Shown piece by piece: positions 23,221 through 31,954 of a stretch of DNA of 64,000 nucleotides (the first letter of the stretch is position 1; every line of letters begins with the position of its first letter). The translations under genes and the position numbers were made by a program. Origin of the DNA: CAYMZZ01 sp964395095 (GTDB taxonomy: Bacteria; Bacteroidota; Bacteroidia; Chitinophagales; Chitinophagaceae). Location: assembly GCA_964395095.1 (NCBI GenBank), contig CAYMZZ010000005.1, positions 1 to 64,000 of the forward strand, given 5' to 3'. The notes below the pieces were generated by a model. The model was not told the origin of the DNA and searched no databases. It was given only the letters and a program-made list of their open reading frames with translations.

Positions 23221-26200
23221 ATGAAAAATCCTATCCGTTTCGGCAGGATTATGGCCATCTGCTGTATTCTCCTGTCTGCAATCAGTCTCCGGGCGCAGAT
23301 TACCGGCACCGGTACAACGCTTTCCGTAAACGCATCTTCGGCAACCGTCATTGATCCGGCCATTGTGGTCAGCGGTTCCACCAGTATCACGAATGTGACG
23401 GTTCAGATCTCGACAAACTTTTATGCAGGCGACGCCCTTTCCTATGACGCCAGCCTGGCTGCAACACTGGGCATTACCGGTGAGTACACCACCATGTCAA
23501 ACGCAACAGGTATTCTTTACCTCACAGGTACCACAACACCTGCCAACTGGCAGGCTTTGCTGCGGACGGTCAGTTTCCAGAATGCCAGTGCCGCCTGTGG
23601 GCCCTCTACCCGTGAAATTGTTTTTATGCCGGGTCGGGTTTTACAGAACCTGTATAATGGCCACTATTACGAGTTTGTATCGGGCAGTTATACATGGAAA
23701 GAAGCCAAAACAGCCGCCGCTCAACGGTCTTACAACGGCATGCAGGGTTATTTAGCTACCTCTACCTCTGCCGGCGAAAACAACTTTGTTTGGAAGTTGA
23801 TGAACGCAGATGCCTGGGTAGGCGCAACCTACGATCGCGACGAGTTGCTGGCTGCGGGTATTACAATCTATGCCGACCAGGCCGCCGCAAACGGGAAAGT
23901 ATATTGGGTAACAGGACCGGAAAAAGGTATGTTTCTCAGTTCGGGGCTGGGGACACCGGTGGCGCAAAATGGCGCATACATGAACTGGAATTCCGGTGAG
24001 CCAAACAATTACAACGGAACTAATGAGTTTTATACACAACTTTATTCGCAGCAACAGGGGCGCTGGAACGATCTTCCCATTAGCAGCAAGCTAAGTTTAT
24101 TGGTGGAATACGGCGGCATGCCCGGTGATGTTCCGCAAAACATTACCTACTCCCGTCAGCTCAGCCTCACCAACACAGTGGGAGGGGAGATTACAGGTGG
24201 AAATATTTCAGTATGCAGTGGTACCAACTCTACTGTGCTCACCACTACCGCCGCTGTACCGGGCGTCACCATCACCCGTTGGGAATATTCATACGATAAT
24301 TTCCTGACAGCCGGCGTTCCCATAGCACATACCGGCAGTACCTATACCGCTACCAACCTAACACAGACCACCTACTTCCGCACGATTGCCAATGGTAACT
24401 CCTGTAGTGGTGCGCCTTCTTCCTCCACCCGGATTGAAGTAGGATCAACCGTTGCCGGTAACCTGAGTGCCAACTACTCCTCTTTGTGTAATGGTTCATC
24501 GGCCAGCATCAGCCTTACCGGCAATACCGGCGATGTACTCAAATGGCAGGTAAGCAATGATAATTCCAACTGGAGCGATATTGCGCATACTGGTGTCGTG
24601 TACAACACGACAAATCTGGCAACAGGTACTTATTACTACCGCGCTGAAGTTCGAAATGCTTCCTGTCCTGCCAGTGCCTTTACCGCATCTCTTGCCATTA
24701 CCGTAAGCGCGGGGTCTGGTTCTGTAAGCGGGTCGCTTTCGGGTACCAGCAGCCTTTGCGGCACTACCAACAACGGTAGCCTGAGCTTATCGGGACAAAC
24801 AGGAAATGTGCTGAAATGGCAAAAATCGATCGATAATGGCATTATTTGGACCGATATCAGTAATACGACAACCACACTCAATATTGTCAACCAGACAGTC
24901 GCTACCAAGTATCGTGCACAGGTGCAGAATGCAAGCTGTAATCCCGTGTTTACCGATGCTTATACTGTTGGACATTTTAGCTATGCATTTACCTGGCTGG
25001 GAAGCACCAGCACCGATTTTGGAACGGCATCCAATTGGAGCTGCGAAGTGCCCGGTGCAGGCGATCCCATCCTGATCAGCGCATCGGCGCCCAATATGCC
25101 GGTTCTTGATCAAAACAGGACTTTAGGTAATATTGTTTTTGAAGACAATACCTCGCTGGATTTGAACGGATATAATTTGATCGTGAACGGAACCATCACT
25201 TCGCCAGCAACTGGTCGGTTTAGAGGTGGGATTGGATCTTCACTGGCATTAAACGGACTCAACAATCCGCAGGGTATCTATTTTGATCAATCCAATCCTG
25301 GTACAAGCAATTACCTGGAATCGCTCACCATTAATAAGGAGCAGGTGATTACCACTGGCGGAACCGGCCATTGTACGCCTACCGGCAGCAACAATGTATA
25401 TGGTATGGGTATTACCCGGGTGCAGTTGGGTAGCATCGATAAAACCTCTACAGCTCCCACTACAGTTTCGGCGGCTTATACCAATAATTTCGCTACTGAC
25501 ATTACGGAGCTCAGCCCATCTACGGCTTACACGCTGACCGTTAAGACAGGTTCAGCAAGCTATACCCAGAAAGCGCAAGCATGGATCGACTGGAATGATG
25601 ATGGCGATTTTAATGACGCCAATGAATTACTTGCAACGTCTGCGAGTTTGGCAGGGGGAACCAGCATTGCGCTCAATTTCACTTCGCCAGCGATTGGCGC
25701 AGAAATTTCCGGAGGAGTGAAGCGGATGCGTATTGCCGGAGAGTTTAGTTCAGTCGCTGCTACGAATTGTTCAGTACAATATGGCGAGATTGAAGATTAT
25801 CAAATCCATTTTTTACCGCTGCCCACATTGAATGGCGAGCTTGTTATTGGCAACAAGTTGGTGCTGGGTTCGGAATTAATTCTCACCAAGGGATTATTGA
25901 AGCTGAATAATCAGGATTTACAACTGGGTGCGGGAGTCAGCATCCAGGGTGCTGCTGCTGACAAATACGTACAGACCAATGGTACTGGCCGACTTTATGC
26001 GACGCTGGCCAATGGCCAGTCACTCAGCCTGCCGGTGGGTAATAGTGCCTATAACCCCGTTACCATAACCAACAATACCGGCTCGGCTGATCTCTTCGGT
26101 GTGAAAGTGCTGGATGAAGCATATCGCAATGGCCAGGATGGGGACGTAATTGCCGTTGGCCACGTAGCGCGTACCTGGGATATCAGCAAGCAATTACCCA

Positions 26201-26919
26201 ACGGAGGTGCCGGCGTTAATTTCCAGTTCAACTGGAATGATGGGGAAGCCCCGGCTTTATCGAATCCCCTGCTTTTTCATCACAATGGCAGCAACTGGGA
26301 AAGGCTGACTGGCACTACCAACAGAGTAGGCAATACCTTATCTTATTCAGGATATACCGGTGGTTTCTCACCATTTGCCGTGGCAGAAAACAATTTTACG
26401 CTTCCTGTGCAATGGTTGTCGTTTACGGCAAGCAGGTTGGCGCAATCGGTACAGCTTCGATGGACTACAGGCGAAGAAATCAATGCCAAAGATTTCGTGA
26501 TTCAGCATAGCGCCGATGGACAGAACTGGCAGGATCTCGCGATTCAGGATGCAATAGGCAGCAGCCGCTCCGTAAATGAGTACGCTTACCTGCACCAACA
26601 ACCCCTGAAGGGCGATAATTATTACCGGATTTTGCAGCGAGATCAGGACGGTCGCAGCAGCTATAGCGTGGTACGGAAAGTACAATTGACCGCAGATGCT
26701 GAAAAATTCCGCTTGCTGGGTAATCCTGTTAGCAATGGACAGATCCGTGTATTCAGTCCTCAGGCGCAGGTATTGCGACTCTTCGCGGCCGACGGGCGAC
26801 TGGTATGGCAGGGTACTGTAGCCGCGGGTACCCATTCCCTGGCAACAGGAAAACTGGCACCGGGAATCTATAGCCTCCGTTACAATGAATCGGCTTTGAG
26901 CATTTCGATACTGCCCTAA
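23221..26919 (+). CDS. T9SS cargo with C-type lectin and GEVED domains
   Basis: 1232 residues, exported by the type IX system. Order: signal peptide (about 1-25, ending SLRAQ); a C-type-lectin-like domain (about 140-296; YNGHYYEFVSGSYTWKEAK to GRWNDLPISSKLSLLVEYG, with the EPNN calcium-site motif); three Ig-like repeats (about 315-590); a beta-helix-like stretch (LDLNGYNLIVNG); and a GEVED domain (about 778-865; AWIDWNDDGDFNDANEL). Then come the usual pre-sorting beta-domain (LPVQWLSFTASRLAQSVQLRW) and a type-A sorting domain (about 1160-1232, FRLLGNPVSNGQ). The EPN triplet suggests binding of mannose-type sugars, so a glycan-binding surface protein is inferred. No hydrolase motif is seen. 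Confidence 0.9.
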   Translation: MKNPIRFGRIMAICCILLSAISLRAQITGTGTTLSVNASSATVIDPAIVVSGSTSITNVTVQISTNFYAGDALSYDASLAATLGITGEYTTMSNATGILYLTGTTTPANWQALLRTVSFQNASAACGPSTREIVFMPGRVLQNLYNGHYYEFVSGSYTWKEAKTAAAQRSYNGMQGYLATSTSAGENNFVWKLMNADAWVGATYDRDELLAAGITIYADQAAANGKVYWVTGPEKGMFLSSGLGTPVAQNGAYMNWNSGEPNNYNGTNEFYTQLYSQQQGRWNDLPISSKLSLLVEYGGMPGDVPQNITYSRQLSLTNTVGGEITGGNISVCSGTNSTVLTTTAAVPGVTITRWEYSYDNFLTAGVPIAHTGSTYTATNLTQTTYFRTIANGNSCSGAPSSSTRIEVGSTVAGNLSANYSSLCNGSSASISLTGNTGDVLKWQVSNDNSNWSDIAHTGVVYNTTNLATGTYYYRAEVRNASCPASAFTASLAITVSAGSGSVSGSLSGTSSLCGTTNNGSLSLSGQTGNVLKWQKSIDNGIIWTDISNTTTTLNIVNQTVATKYRAQVQNASCNPVFTDAYTVGHFSYAFTWLGSTSTDFGTASNWSCEVPGAGDPILISASAPNMPVLDQNRTLGNIVFEDNTSLDLNGYNLIVNGTITSPATGRFRGGIGSSLALNGLNNPQGIYFDQSNPGTSNYLESLTINKEQVITTGGTGHCTPTGSNNVYGMGITRVQLGSIDKTSTAPTTVSAAYTNNFATDITELSPSTAYTLTVKTGSASYTQKAQAWIDWNDDGDFNDANELLATSASLAGGTSIALNFTSPAIGAEISGGVKRMRIAGEFSSVAATNCSVQYGEIEDYQIHFLPLPTLNGELVIGNKLVLGSELILTKGLLKLNNQDLQLGAGVSIQGAAADKYVQTNGTGRLYATLANGQSLSLPVGNSAYNPVTITNNTGSADLFGVKVLDEAYRNGQDGDVIAVGHVARTWDISKQLPNGGAGVNFQFNWNDGEAPALSNPLLFHHNGSNWERLTGTTNRVGNTLSYSGYTGGFSPFAVAENNFTLPVQWLSFTASRLAQSVQLRWTTGEEINAKDFVIQHSADGQNWQDLAIQDAIGSSRSVNEYAYLHQQPLKGDNYYRILQRDQDGRSSYSVVRKVQLTADAEKFRLLGNPVSNGQIRVFSPQAQVLRLFAADGRLVWQGTVAAGTHSLATGKLAPGIYSLRYNESALSISILP

Positions 26920-27023
26920 ACGCAGTGGATTTGGATAGATGCGAATGGGGGACTGGGTGAAGTCATGCGTGGCTTCCCTCAGTCTCCTTCGCTTTTCCAG
27001 CCAGAGAGAAACTGCCTTTTCCC

Positions 27024-27031
27024 TATTTTTA
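27024..27031 (+). promoter_or_regulatory. -7-like box of pyrR
   Basis: TATTTTTA differs from TAnnTTTG only in the last base. It ends four bases before the pyrR ATG (27036), the same spacing as at prfB and pyrE. Confidence 0.5.
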
Positions 27032-27035
27032 CGGT

Positions 27036-27563
27036 ATGAAGTCTATCCTGAACGAGCATCAGCTATCCATCACTATAAAGCGACTGGCCCATCAGATCCT
27101 GGAGAATCATCCGGGATTAGACAATACCGTACTCATCGGCATGCAGCCACGCGGTATATACATGTCGGATCAAATTGTGCGATCTATTGGTCAGGAGTTC
27201 CCAGGTACATCTATTACTTACGGAAAATTGGACATCACATTTTATCGCGACGATATCCGCCAGGAATTGCATGTGGCCAATAAAACGGAAATTCCCTTCT
27301 CTATTGAAAACAAAAATGTAGTGTTGATAGATGATGTACTGTATACAGGCCGAACCATACGCGCGGCGCTGGATGCCCTCATCGATTTTGGCCGCCCGGC
27401 CAAAGTGGAGCTTTGCGTGTTGATTGACCGCCGCTTTAGCCGTCAGTTTCCTATCCAGGCTGATTATACCGGCAGGGTAGTGGACGCATTTGAATCGCAA
27501 AAAGTGAAAGTGCGCTGGAAAGAGAAGGACGGGCATGAGGAAGTAGTGATTACCACCGATTAA
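27036..27563 (+). CDS. pyrR: Bifunctional pyr regulator / uracil phosphoribosyltransferase PyrR
   Basis: 175 residues of the type-I phosphoribosyltransferase fold. The PRPP loop VVLIDDVLYTGRTIRAALDA is near residues 94-113, preceded by the flexible GKLDITFYRDDI. CVLIDRRFSRQFPIQADYTG fits PyrR rather than other PRTases. In Gram-positives PyrR binds pyr mRNA and controls attenuation, and it has weak uracil PRTase activity. Here it sits 99 bp upstream of pyrB. I could not find a convincing antiterminator/terminator pair between them, so RNA-based control is not claimed. Confidence 0.93.
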   Translation: MKSILNEHQLSITIKRLAHQILENHPGLDNTVLIGMQPRGIYMSDQIVRSIGQEFPGTSITYGKLDITFYRDDIRQELHVANKTEIPFSIENKNVVLIDDVLYTGRTIRAALDALIDFGRPAKVELCVLIDRRFSRQFPIQADYTGRVVDAFESQKVKVRWKEKDGHEEVVITTD

Positions 27564-27647
27564 GGCAGCCGAATGGGGACTTTCGAGGTGATCCCGCGGC
27601 ATCGTACCCCTGTAGAACTTTTACTTTTTAGTTTTTTCAATTCCCAT

Positions 27648-27655
27648 TAACTTCG
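27648..27655 (+). promoter_or_regulatory. -7-like box of pyrB
   Basis: TAACTTCG resembles TAnnTTTG and ends seven bases before the pyrB ATG. It suggests that pyrB has its own promoter and a very short leader. Confidence 0.45.
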
Positions 27656-27662
27656 CCCTTTA

Positions 27663-28589
27663 ATGCGACTATCTACCAGACATCTTCTTGGCATTAAAGA
27701 CCTTTCTAATGAAGATATTTCCCTTATTCTCGATACCGCCCGCCAATTTAAGGAAGTTTTGCAGCGACCCGTTAAGAAAGTGCCTTCCCTGCGCGATGTG
27801 GTGGTGGTGAACCTGTTTTTTGAAAACTCCACCCGTACCCGCATTTCATTTGAGCTGGCAGAGAAAAGGCTTTCGGCCGATACTGTCAATTTCACTGCCT
27901 CTTCATCTTCGGTATCCAAAGGTGAAACCCTGCTCGATACGGTGAACAATATCCTTTCCATGAAAGTGGATATGGTGGTGATGCGCCATAGCGCCAGCGG
28001 TGCCCCGCATTTTCTGGCACAGCATATACCCGCTGCCATCATCAATGCAGGCGATGGCATCAACGAACATCCCACGCAGGGTTTGCTCGATGCGTTTTCG
28101 ATAGAGGAAAAAACGGGGTCGCTGCAGGGACGCAAAGTGGCCATCATAGGCGATATCATGCATAGCCGGGTGGCGCAATCCAATATTTATTTATTGAAAA
28201 AAATGGGTGCCGAAGTAGTGGTGTGTGGTCCGCCTACATTAATACCTAAACATATCGCAGCCGCACTTGGCGTGAACGTGAGTTACAATTTGCGCGAAAC
28301 GCTGCAATGGTGCGATGTAGCCAACGTGTTGCGCATTCAATTGGAGCGGCAAAACCAGGTGCTGTTTTCCTCCCTGCGCGAATACAATCTGGCTTATGGA
28401 ATCAGCCGGCGACTGCTCGATAGCCTGCAAAAGGAAATAGTGATTATGCATCCGGGACCTATTAATCGGGGCGTGGAACTCGACAGCGACGTAGCGGATA
28501 GCGGCCAGTCCATCATTTTACAGCAAGTGGAAAATGGGGTTGCCGTTCGCATGGCGGTCCTTTACCTGCTTTCCGGACAGCAAAGCTGA
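27663..28589 (+). CDS. pyrB: Aspartate carbamoyltransferase catalytic subunit
   Basis: Joins carbamoyl phosphate and aspartate to carbamoyl aspartate, the committed step of UMP synthesis. The 308 residues carry the carbamoyl-phosphate site FFENSTRTRISFELA (about residues 50-64), the HPTQGLLDAF motif, and the aspartate-binding MHPGPINRGVELD. This is a free catalytic chain of class B/C size. No pyrI or pyrC-like gene is adjacent. It is downstream of pyrR on the same strand. Confidence 0.97.
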   Translation: MRLSTRHLLGIKDLSNEDISLILDTARQFKEVLQRPVKKVPSLRDVVVVNLFFENSTRTRISFELAEKRLSADTVNFTASSSSVSKGETLLDTVNNILSMKVDMVVMRHSASGAPHFLAQHIPAAIINAGDGINEHPTQGLLDAFSIEEKTGSLQGRKVAIIGDIMHSRVAQSNIYLLKKMGAEVVVCGPPTLIPKHIAAALGVNVSYNLRETLQWCDVANVLRIQLERQNQVLFSSLREYNLAYGISRRLLDSLQKEIVIMHPGPINRGVELDSDVADSGQSIILQQVENGVAVRMAVLYLLSGQQS

Positions 28590-28668
28590 ACCATCGCGGC
28601 ATTTTCATGTTTGGTAATGCGAATTTGATTTTCTTTGCCCATTATCATTATTCAACAAAACCAATTTA

Positions 28669-29139
28669 ATGGCCCGAATATGTCTTTTTCCCGGCACTTT
28701 TGATCCTGTAACGCTGGGACATGTGGATATCGTGAACCGGGCCATGCCCTTGTTCGATAAGATCATTATTGGGGTTGGCCTGAATGCCTCCAAAGCTCCC
28801 ATGTTTTCTGCCGATCAGCGCTTGCAATGGATTAATGAGATTTATAAAGATGTGGACCAGGTGGAAGGCGCCGTGTATGAAGGACTCACCATTGATTTCT
28901 GCAAGAGGATTGGCGCCCGCTTTATTTTGCGTGGTATTCGCTATGTAAGCGATTTTGAGTATGAGAAAACCATTGCGGATGCTAACCGAACCCTCGATAA
29001 ATCTATTGAAACAATTTTTCTCACCGGAGAACCCAAATACACTTCGGTAGCCTCTACCATTGTCAGGGATATTATCCGTAATGGTGGCGATGCGAGGCTT
29101 TTTCTGCCGGATGTAGTATATGCATCTCTGAAAAAATAA
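28669..29139 (+). CDS. coaD: Phosphopantetheine adenylyltransferase
   Basis: Fourth step of coenzyme A synthesis: 4'-phosphopantetheine + ATP to dephospho-CoA. 156 residues, typical length. The nucleotidyltransferase motif FPGTFDPVTLGHVDIV is at residues 6-21 (the family's T/HxGH), followed by RGIRYVSDFEYEKTIADANR and YTSVASTIVRDIIRNGGD (the family's ISST.VR block). A thioesterase gene follows five bases later and is probably co-transcribed. Confidence 0.96.
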   Translation: MARICLFPGTFDPVTLGHVDIVNRAMPLFDKIIIGVGLNASKAPMFSADQRLQWINEIYKDVDQVEGAVYEGLTIDFCKRIGARFILRGIRYVSDFEYEKTIADANRTLDKSIETIFLTGEPKYTSVASTIVRDIIRNGGDARLFLPDVVYASLKK

Positions 29140-29144
29140 AGATT

Positions 29145-29597
29145 ATGCCAATCTGGTTCAACAAAGACCTGCAGTTGGGTGACTTAACAACGCTGCTTCC
29201 GAATACAATGGCGCAGGCATTAGGAATTGAGTGGACCCGGCTTGGCGATGATTTTCTGTCGGCGCGTATGCCGGTAGATGATCGAACCCGGCAGCCTTAT
29301 GGCCTTTTGCATGGAGGAGCTTCCTGCGTACTGGCAGAAACCATTGGAAGCGTGGCTTCGGCCATGGTGGTAGACCATGAAAAGTTTGCCTGCGTGGGTT
29401 TGGAAATCAATGCCAATCATGTGCGCAGTGCCAGGGATGGATTCGTATTGGGAACAGCAATGCCGCTACACCTGGGAGCGAATACGCATGTATGGGATAT
29501 CCGCATTACGGACGACGTGAATCGCCTGGTTTGTGTCAGCCGTTTAACCGTGGCGGTCATTCCCCGGAAGACTTCATTTATTAAATCCGGCCTCTAA
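29145..29597 (+). CDS. Hotdog-fold thioesterase (YdiI/PaaI type)
   Basis: 150 residues. The hotdog active-site helix is clear: PYGLLHGGASCVLAETIGS (near residues 49-67), with the HGG and catalytic Glu of the YbdB/YdiI subgroup, which hydrolyse 1,4-dihydroxy-2-naphthoyl-CoA or proofread enterobactin synthesis. A menaquinone or general acyl-CoA role is possible; the substrate cannot be fixed. It begins five bases after coaD, and its last 24 bases overlap the end of the convergent Nudix gene. Confidence 0.85.
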   Translation: MPIWFNKDLQLGDLTTLLPNTMAQALGIEWTRLGDDFLSARMPVDDRTRQPYGLLHGGASCVLAETIGSVASAMVVDHEKFACVGLEINANHVRSARDGFVLGTAMPLHLGANTHVWDIRITDDVNRLVCVSRLTVAVIPRKTSFIKSGL

Positions 29598-30200
29598 TAC
29601 ATCTGCCACAGAGGGAAAGCTGAGCGGATAATATTCCTTTATCGATTCGCCGCCAACCCATTTTATCTCCGTGATATCTTCTTCGGTCTGAGGAACCAGT
29701 TTTTGGGGCCCCTTGCAGCGCATTTTGTACCAGTGCGATTCCTTCAACACAAAGCGGGTGCCTTCGTGATAGGTATGCCAGGTTACCAGCAGGGGTTCTG
29801 TTAGTTCCACCGCCTTCAAACCAGTTTCTTCCTTTACCTCACGTAAAGCACAGGTGGCCAGGTCTTCACCCGGATCCAGTTTTCCTTTGGGCAGATCCCA
29901 TTTGCCACGGCGGAAAATCAATAATGCCTCTTCATTTTCGTTTAGGACCAAGCCGCCCGCAGCAAGTATGACCGTGAACTTCCGGAAGAATGTTTTTTTC
30001 AGCTCCTCGAGGTCCGGGTGCAACAAAACACCCGCATGCACTTTTTCCAGTTGCATTTCGTGAATCATGCTCTTCACAGTATGCAGATTCAACTCATCGA
30101 TAAACACGGCATCATCATGATGCAAATAGGGCTCAATAGCCGGATCGATGGCATCGCAAAGGAAGAGGGGCTTATTGTCGAAGTAGATTTTTATGTACAT
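29574..30200 (-). CDS. Nudix hydrolase
   Basis: Pyrophosphohydrolase acting on a nucleoside diphosphate linked to some other group. The Nudix box is complete: GKLDPGEDLATCALREVKEETGL (in 208 residues, about 112-134), with the REVKEE metal ligands. The N-terminal part (MYIKIYFDNKPLFLCDAID, about 70 residues) is an extra domain common in Bacteroidota members. I start at the ATG at 30200. A longer reading to 30281 would run through a heptamer repeat array and is unlikely. Substrate is unknown. The end overlaps the thioesterase gene by 24 bp. Confidence 0.9.
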   Translation of the reverse strand: MYIKIYFDNKPLFLCDAIDPAIEPYLHHDDAVFIDELNLHTVKSMIHEMQLEKVHAGVLLHPDLEELKKTFFRKFTVILAAGGLVLNENEEALLIFRRGKWDLPKGKLDPGEDLATCALREVKEETGLKAVELTEPLLVTWHTYHEGTRFVLKESHWYKMRCKGPQKLVPQTEEDITEIKWVGGESIKEYYPLSFPSVADVLEAGFNK

Positions 30201-30202
30201 GG

Positions 30203-30241
30203 GAAGTTGTAAGTTATTAGTTTTAAGTGCTAAGTTTTGCG
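30203..30241 (+). repeat. Heptamer array, left half, abutting the Nudix start
   Basis: Anchors GAAG, TAAG, TTAG, TAAG, TAAG at 30203, 30210, 30217, 30224 and 30231, exactly 7 nt apart. It begins three bases from the Nudix start codon and is paired with the opposite array at 30376-30407. Confidence 0.85.
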
Positions 30242-30375
30242 TTACGGAGGCAAAATTGAACAGATGAAAATAAAATTCCATTCAAAATACCTTTACCAGA
30301 GAATTTATCGGGAAAAAACCTGAGGCGATTTTGCTAATAATACTCAACCCTATCTCAAAAGCTCATTATCTACAA

Positions 30376-30407
30376 CTTACAACTTAAAACTTAAAACTTA
30401 CAACTTC
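30376..30407 (-). repeat. Heptamer array, right half, before pyrE
   Basis: CTTA anchors at 30376, 30383, 30390 and 30397 and CTTC at 30404, exactly 7 nt apart (minus strand TAAG words). It ends ten bases before the pyrE -7 box. Confidence 0.85.
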
Positions 30408-30416
30408 AATCGTCCT

Positions 30417-30424
30417 TACCTTTG
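30417..30424 (+). promoter_or_regulatory. -7 box of pyrE
   Basis: TACCTTTG is an exact TAnnTTTG match ending four bases before the pyrE ATG (30429), predicting a leaderless mRNA. Confidence 0.75.
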
Positions 30425-30428
30425 CCGC

Positions 30429-31064
30429 ATGACCAACGCAAAAGCAGTAGCAGAGAAATTATTACAGGCCCAGGCGGTAAAGTTGAATCCGGATCAACCC
30501 TATACATGGGCGAGTGGCTGGAAAAGTCCCATATATTGCGATAATCGGCGGGTTCTTTCCTTTCCTTATATCCGTGATTTTATTAAGTCGGAACTGTGCA
30601 ACCATGTATTTGCAGAGTTTCCTGATGCAGATCTTTTGGCGGGTGTGGCTACGGCTGGCATAGCCTGGGGAGCCATGACGGCTGACCAGTTGAAACTGCC
30701 CTACATATACGTGCGACCCAAACCCAAGGAGCATGGATTGGGTAACCAGATTGAAGGCTATTTTGAAGCCGGACAAAAGGCAGTGGTAATCGAGGACCTG
30801 GTTTCCACCGGCAAGAGCAGCCTGCAGGTTGTAGATGTATTGCGAAATGCGGGGGTTGAAGTCGTGGGTATGGTGGCCATATTCACCTATGATTTTCCGC
30901 AGGCGAGCCAGGCATTCACTTCTGCAGGGGTACCCCTTCATACGCTTACAAATTACCCCGCATTGCTGGAACTTGCCGCCGAAAAGGGCCAACTCAACCC
31001 GGCTACGCAGGAAGTTTTGTTAAAATGGCGCGATGATCCGGCGGGTTGGAAGGGAGTTTTGTAA
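30429..31064 (+). CDS. pyrE: Orotate phosphoribosyltransferase
   Basis: Transfers orotate to PRPP giving OMP, the fifth step of UMP synthesis. 211 residues with the PRPP motif VVIEDLVSTGKSSLQVVDVL (about 119-138), the N-terminal orotate-binding WASGWKSPIYCDNR (about 27-40) and the catalytic loop RPKPKEHGLGNQIEG. It is not adjacent to pyrB, being separated by three unrelated genes. Start at 30429 fits the promoter position. Confidence 0.96.
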   Translation: MTNAKAVAEKLLQAQAVKLNPDQPYTWASGWKSPIYCDNRRVLSFPYIRDFIKSELCNHVFAEFPDADLLAGVATAGIAWGAMTADQLKLPYIYVRPKPKEHGLGNQIEGYFEAGQKAVVIEDLVSTGKSSLQVVDVLRNAGVEVVGMVAIFTYDFPQASQAFTSAGVPLHTLTNYPALLELAAEKGQLNPATQEVLLKWRDDPAGWKGVL

Positions 31065-31083
31065 TTTGTGGCAAATCCTGCAT

Positions 31084-31467
31084 ATGAAGCAATTACTGGC
31101 GATCCTTGTTTTTACCGCGAGCTTTCAGCTTTCAGCGAAGGCGCAGGGCAGTACCCTGGTAACGGCGCGGATCAATACCCCCAACGCCCTATGTGCGGAA
31201 TGCAAGCCGCGAATAGAGACTTATCTAAAGCGAATTGATGGAGTAAGGGTGGTGACGGTTAACTTTCGTAAGGGTGAAACACTGGTCAAGTTTATACGCG
31301 ACCGGACGAATATTGAGGTAATCAAAACGGCAATCGCCAATCTGGGATATGATGCGGATGATGTGACGGCCAATGAGGAATCCTACAAAAAACTGCCCGT
31401 TACCTGCAAGAAACCAGAGGATGGTGGCAAGCATCCCAAGCCTAGAAATCCTTCCACAAACCTGTAA
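31084..31467 (+). CDS. Exported heavy-metal-associated (HMA)-like protein
   Basis: 127 residues. Signal peptide MKQLLAILVFTASFQLSAKAQ, then an HMA-type ferredoxin-like fold: NALCAECKPRIETYLKRIDG, RVVTVNFRKGETLVKF, and IEVIKTAIANLGYDADDV. The metal loop reads CAEC (CxxC) without the usual GM before it, so copper or zinc binding is plausible but not certain. A further Cys and a proline/lysine tail end the protein. The start at 31084 gives a clean signal peptide; an upstream start at 31033 would overlap pyrE. Confidence 0.75.
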   Translation: MKQLLAILVFTASFQLSAKAQGSTLVTARINTPNALCAECKPRIETYLKRIDGVRVVTVNFRKGETLVKFIRDRTNIEVIKTAIANLGYDADDVTANEESYKKLPVTCKKPEDGGKHPKPRNPSTNL

Positions 31468-31475
31468 GGTCTTAT

Positions 31476-31512
31476 AAACCTGTAAGGTCTGTAAGACCTT
31501 ACAGGTTTTTTT
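31476..31512. terminator. Shared terminator of two convergent genes
   Basis: 15-bp perfect stem AAACCTGTAAGGTCT / AGACCTTACAGGTTT with a 3-nt loop, followed by T residues. A further direct copy of the left arm (ACAAACCTGTAAGGTCT) precedes it at 31456-31472. The stop codon of the minus-strand gene (31499-31501) is inside the right arm. Confidence 0.9.
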
Positions 31513-31954
31513 GTGTGAGCATTACATCCATCGGAATCGTGCGGTAAATCCCATTTCGACCTGCTCTCAGTTTCCCCACAATTTTCAGTTGTAAGTTTTC
31601 CGTGCCTTTATCCTGCAACAGATCCCGTGAAAGCTTCAGGGCCTGCTGCATATTCAGCGACAAGATAACCGGAACAGCAAACTCCTTCTTAGCCTCCGCA
31701 ACCACAGCGTTCTCAACCCGGAATGGGCCCAGATAAACGCTATCCATCCAGGCTTCCCCTTCCGCCCATTGCAATGCACCTTTGAACCGGTTCGGATTAA
31801 AAAATACCAGGTTCAATTTCAATTCAGATTTGACCAGTCCCAGCTTTCCCAATTCTGCAGACGAAACCCGCCTGAATTCAGGATCCTTCATCTTTCCACA
31901 AGATGACAAAATGGCCAGGGTGAAAATCCCCAATACTGTTTTACGCATGCACAC
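31499..31954 (-). CDS. LEA-type-2-like lipoprotein
   Basis: 151 residues. A short hydrophobic N-terminus with a lipobox (ILSSCGK) indicates a lipoprotein. The rest (LGLVKSELKLNLVFFNPNRFKGALQWAEGEAWMD to FAVPVILSLN) has the pattern of the LEA14/WHy-type beta-sandwich found in water-stress proteins. In bacteria its function is unknown. Two starts are possible (31954 and 31948). Convergent with the HMA-like gene, sharing a terminator. Confidence 0.75.
   Translation of the reverse strand: MCMRKTVLGIFTLAILSSCGKMKDPEFRRVSSAELGKLGLVKSELKLNLVFFNPNRFKGALQWAEGEAWMDSVYLGPFRVENAVVAEAKKEFAVPVILSLNMQQALKLSRDLLQDKGTENLQLKIVGKLRAGRNGIYRTIPMDVMLTQKNL

Noticed and set aside
27564..27662. Possible PyrR-controlled attenuator between pyrR and pyrB
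   Set aside because: No pair of alternative hairpins with a T tract or the PyrR-binding loop could be drawn; a -7-like box is a simpler reading.
30201..30281. N-terminal extension of the Nudix protein
   Set aside because: It is translated from a heptamer repeat array and does not resemble the family.
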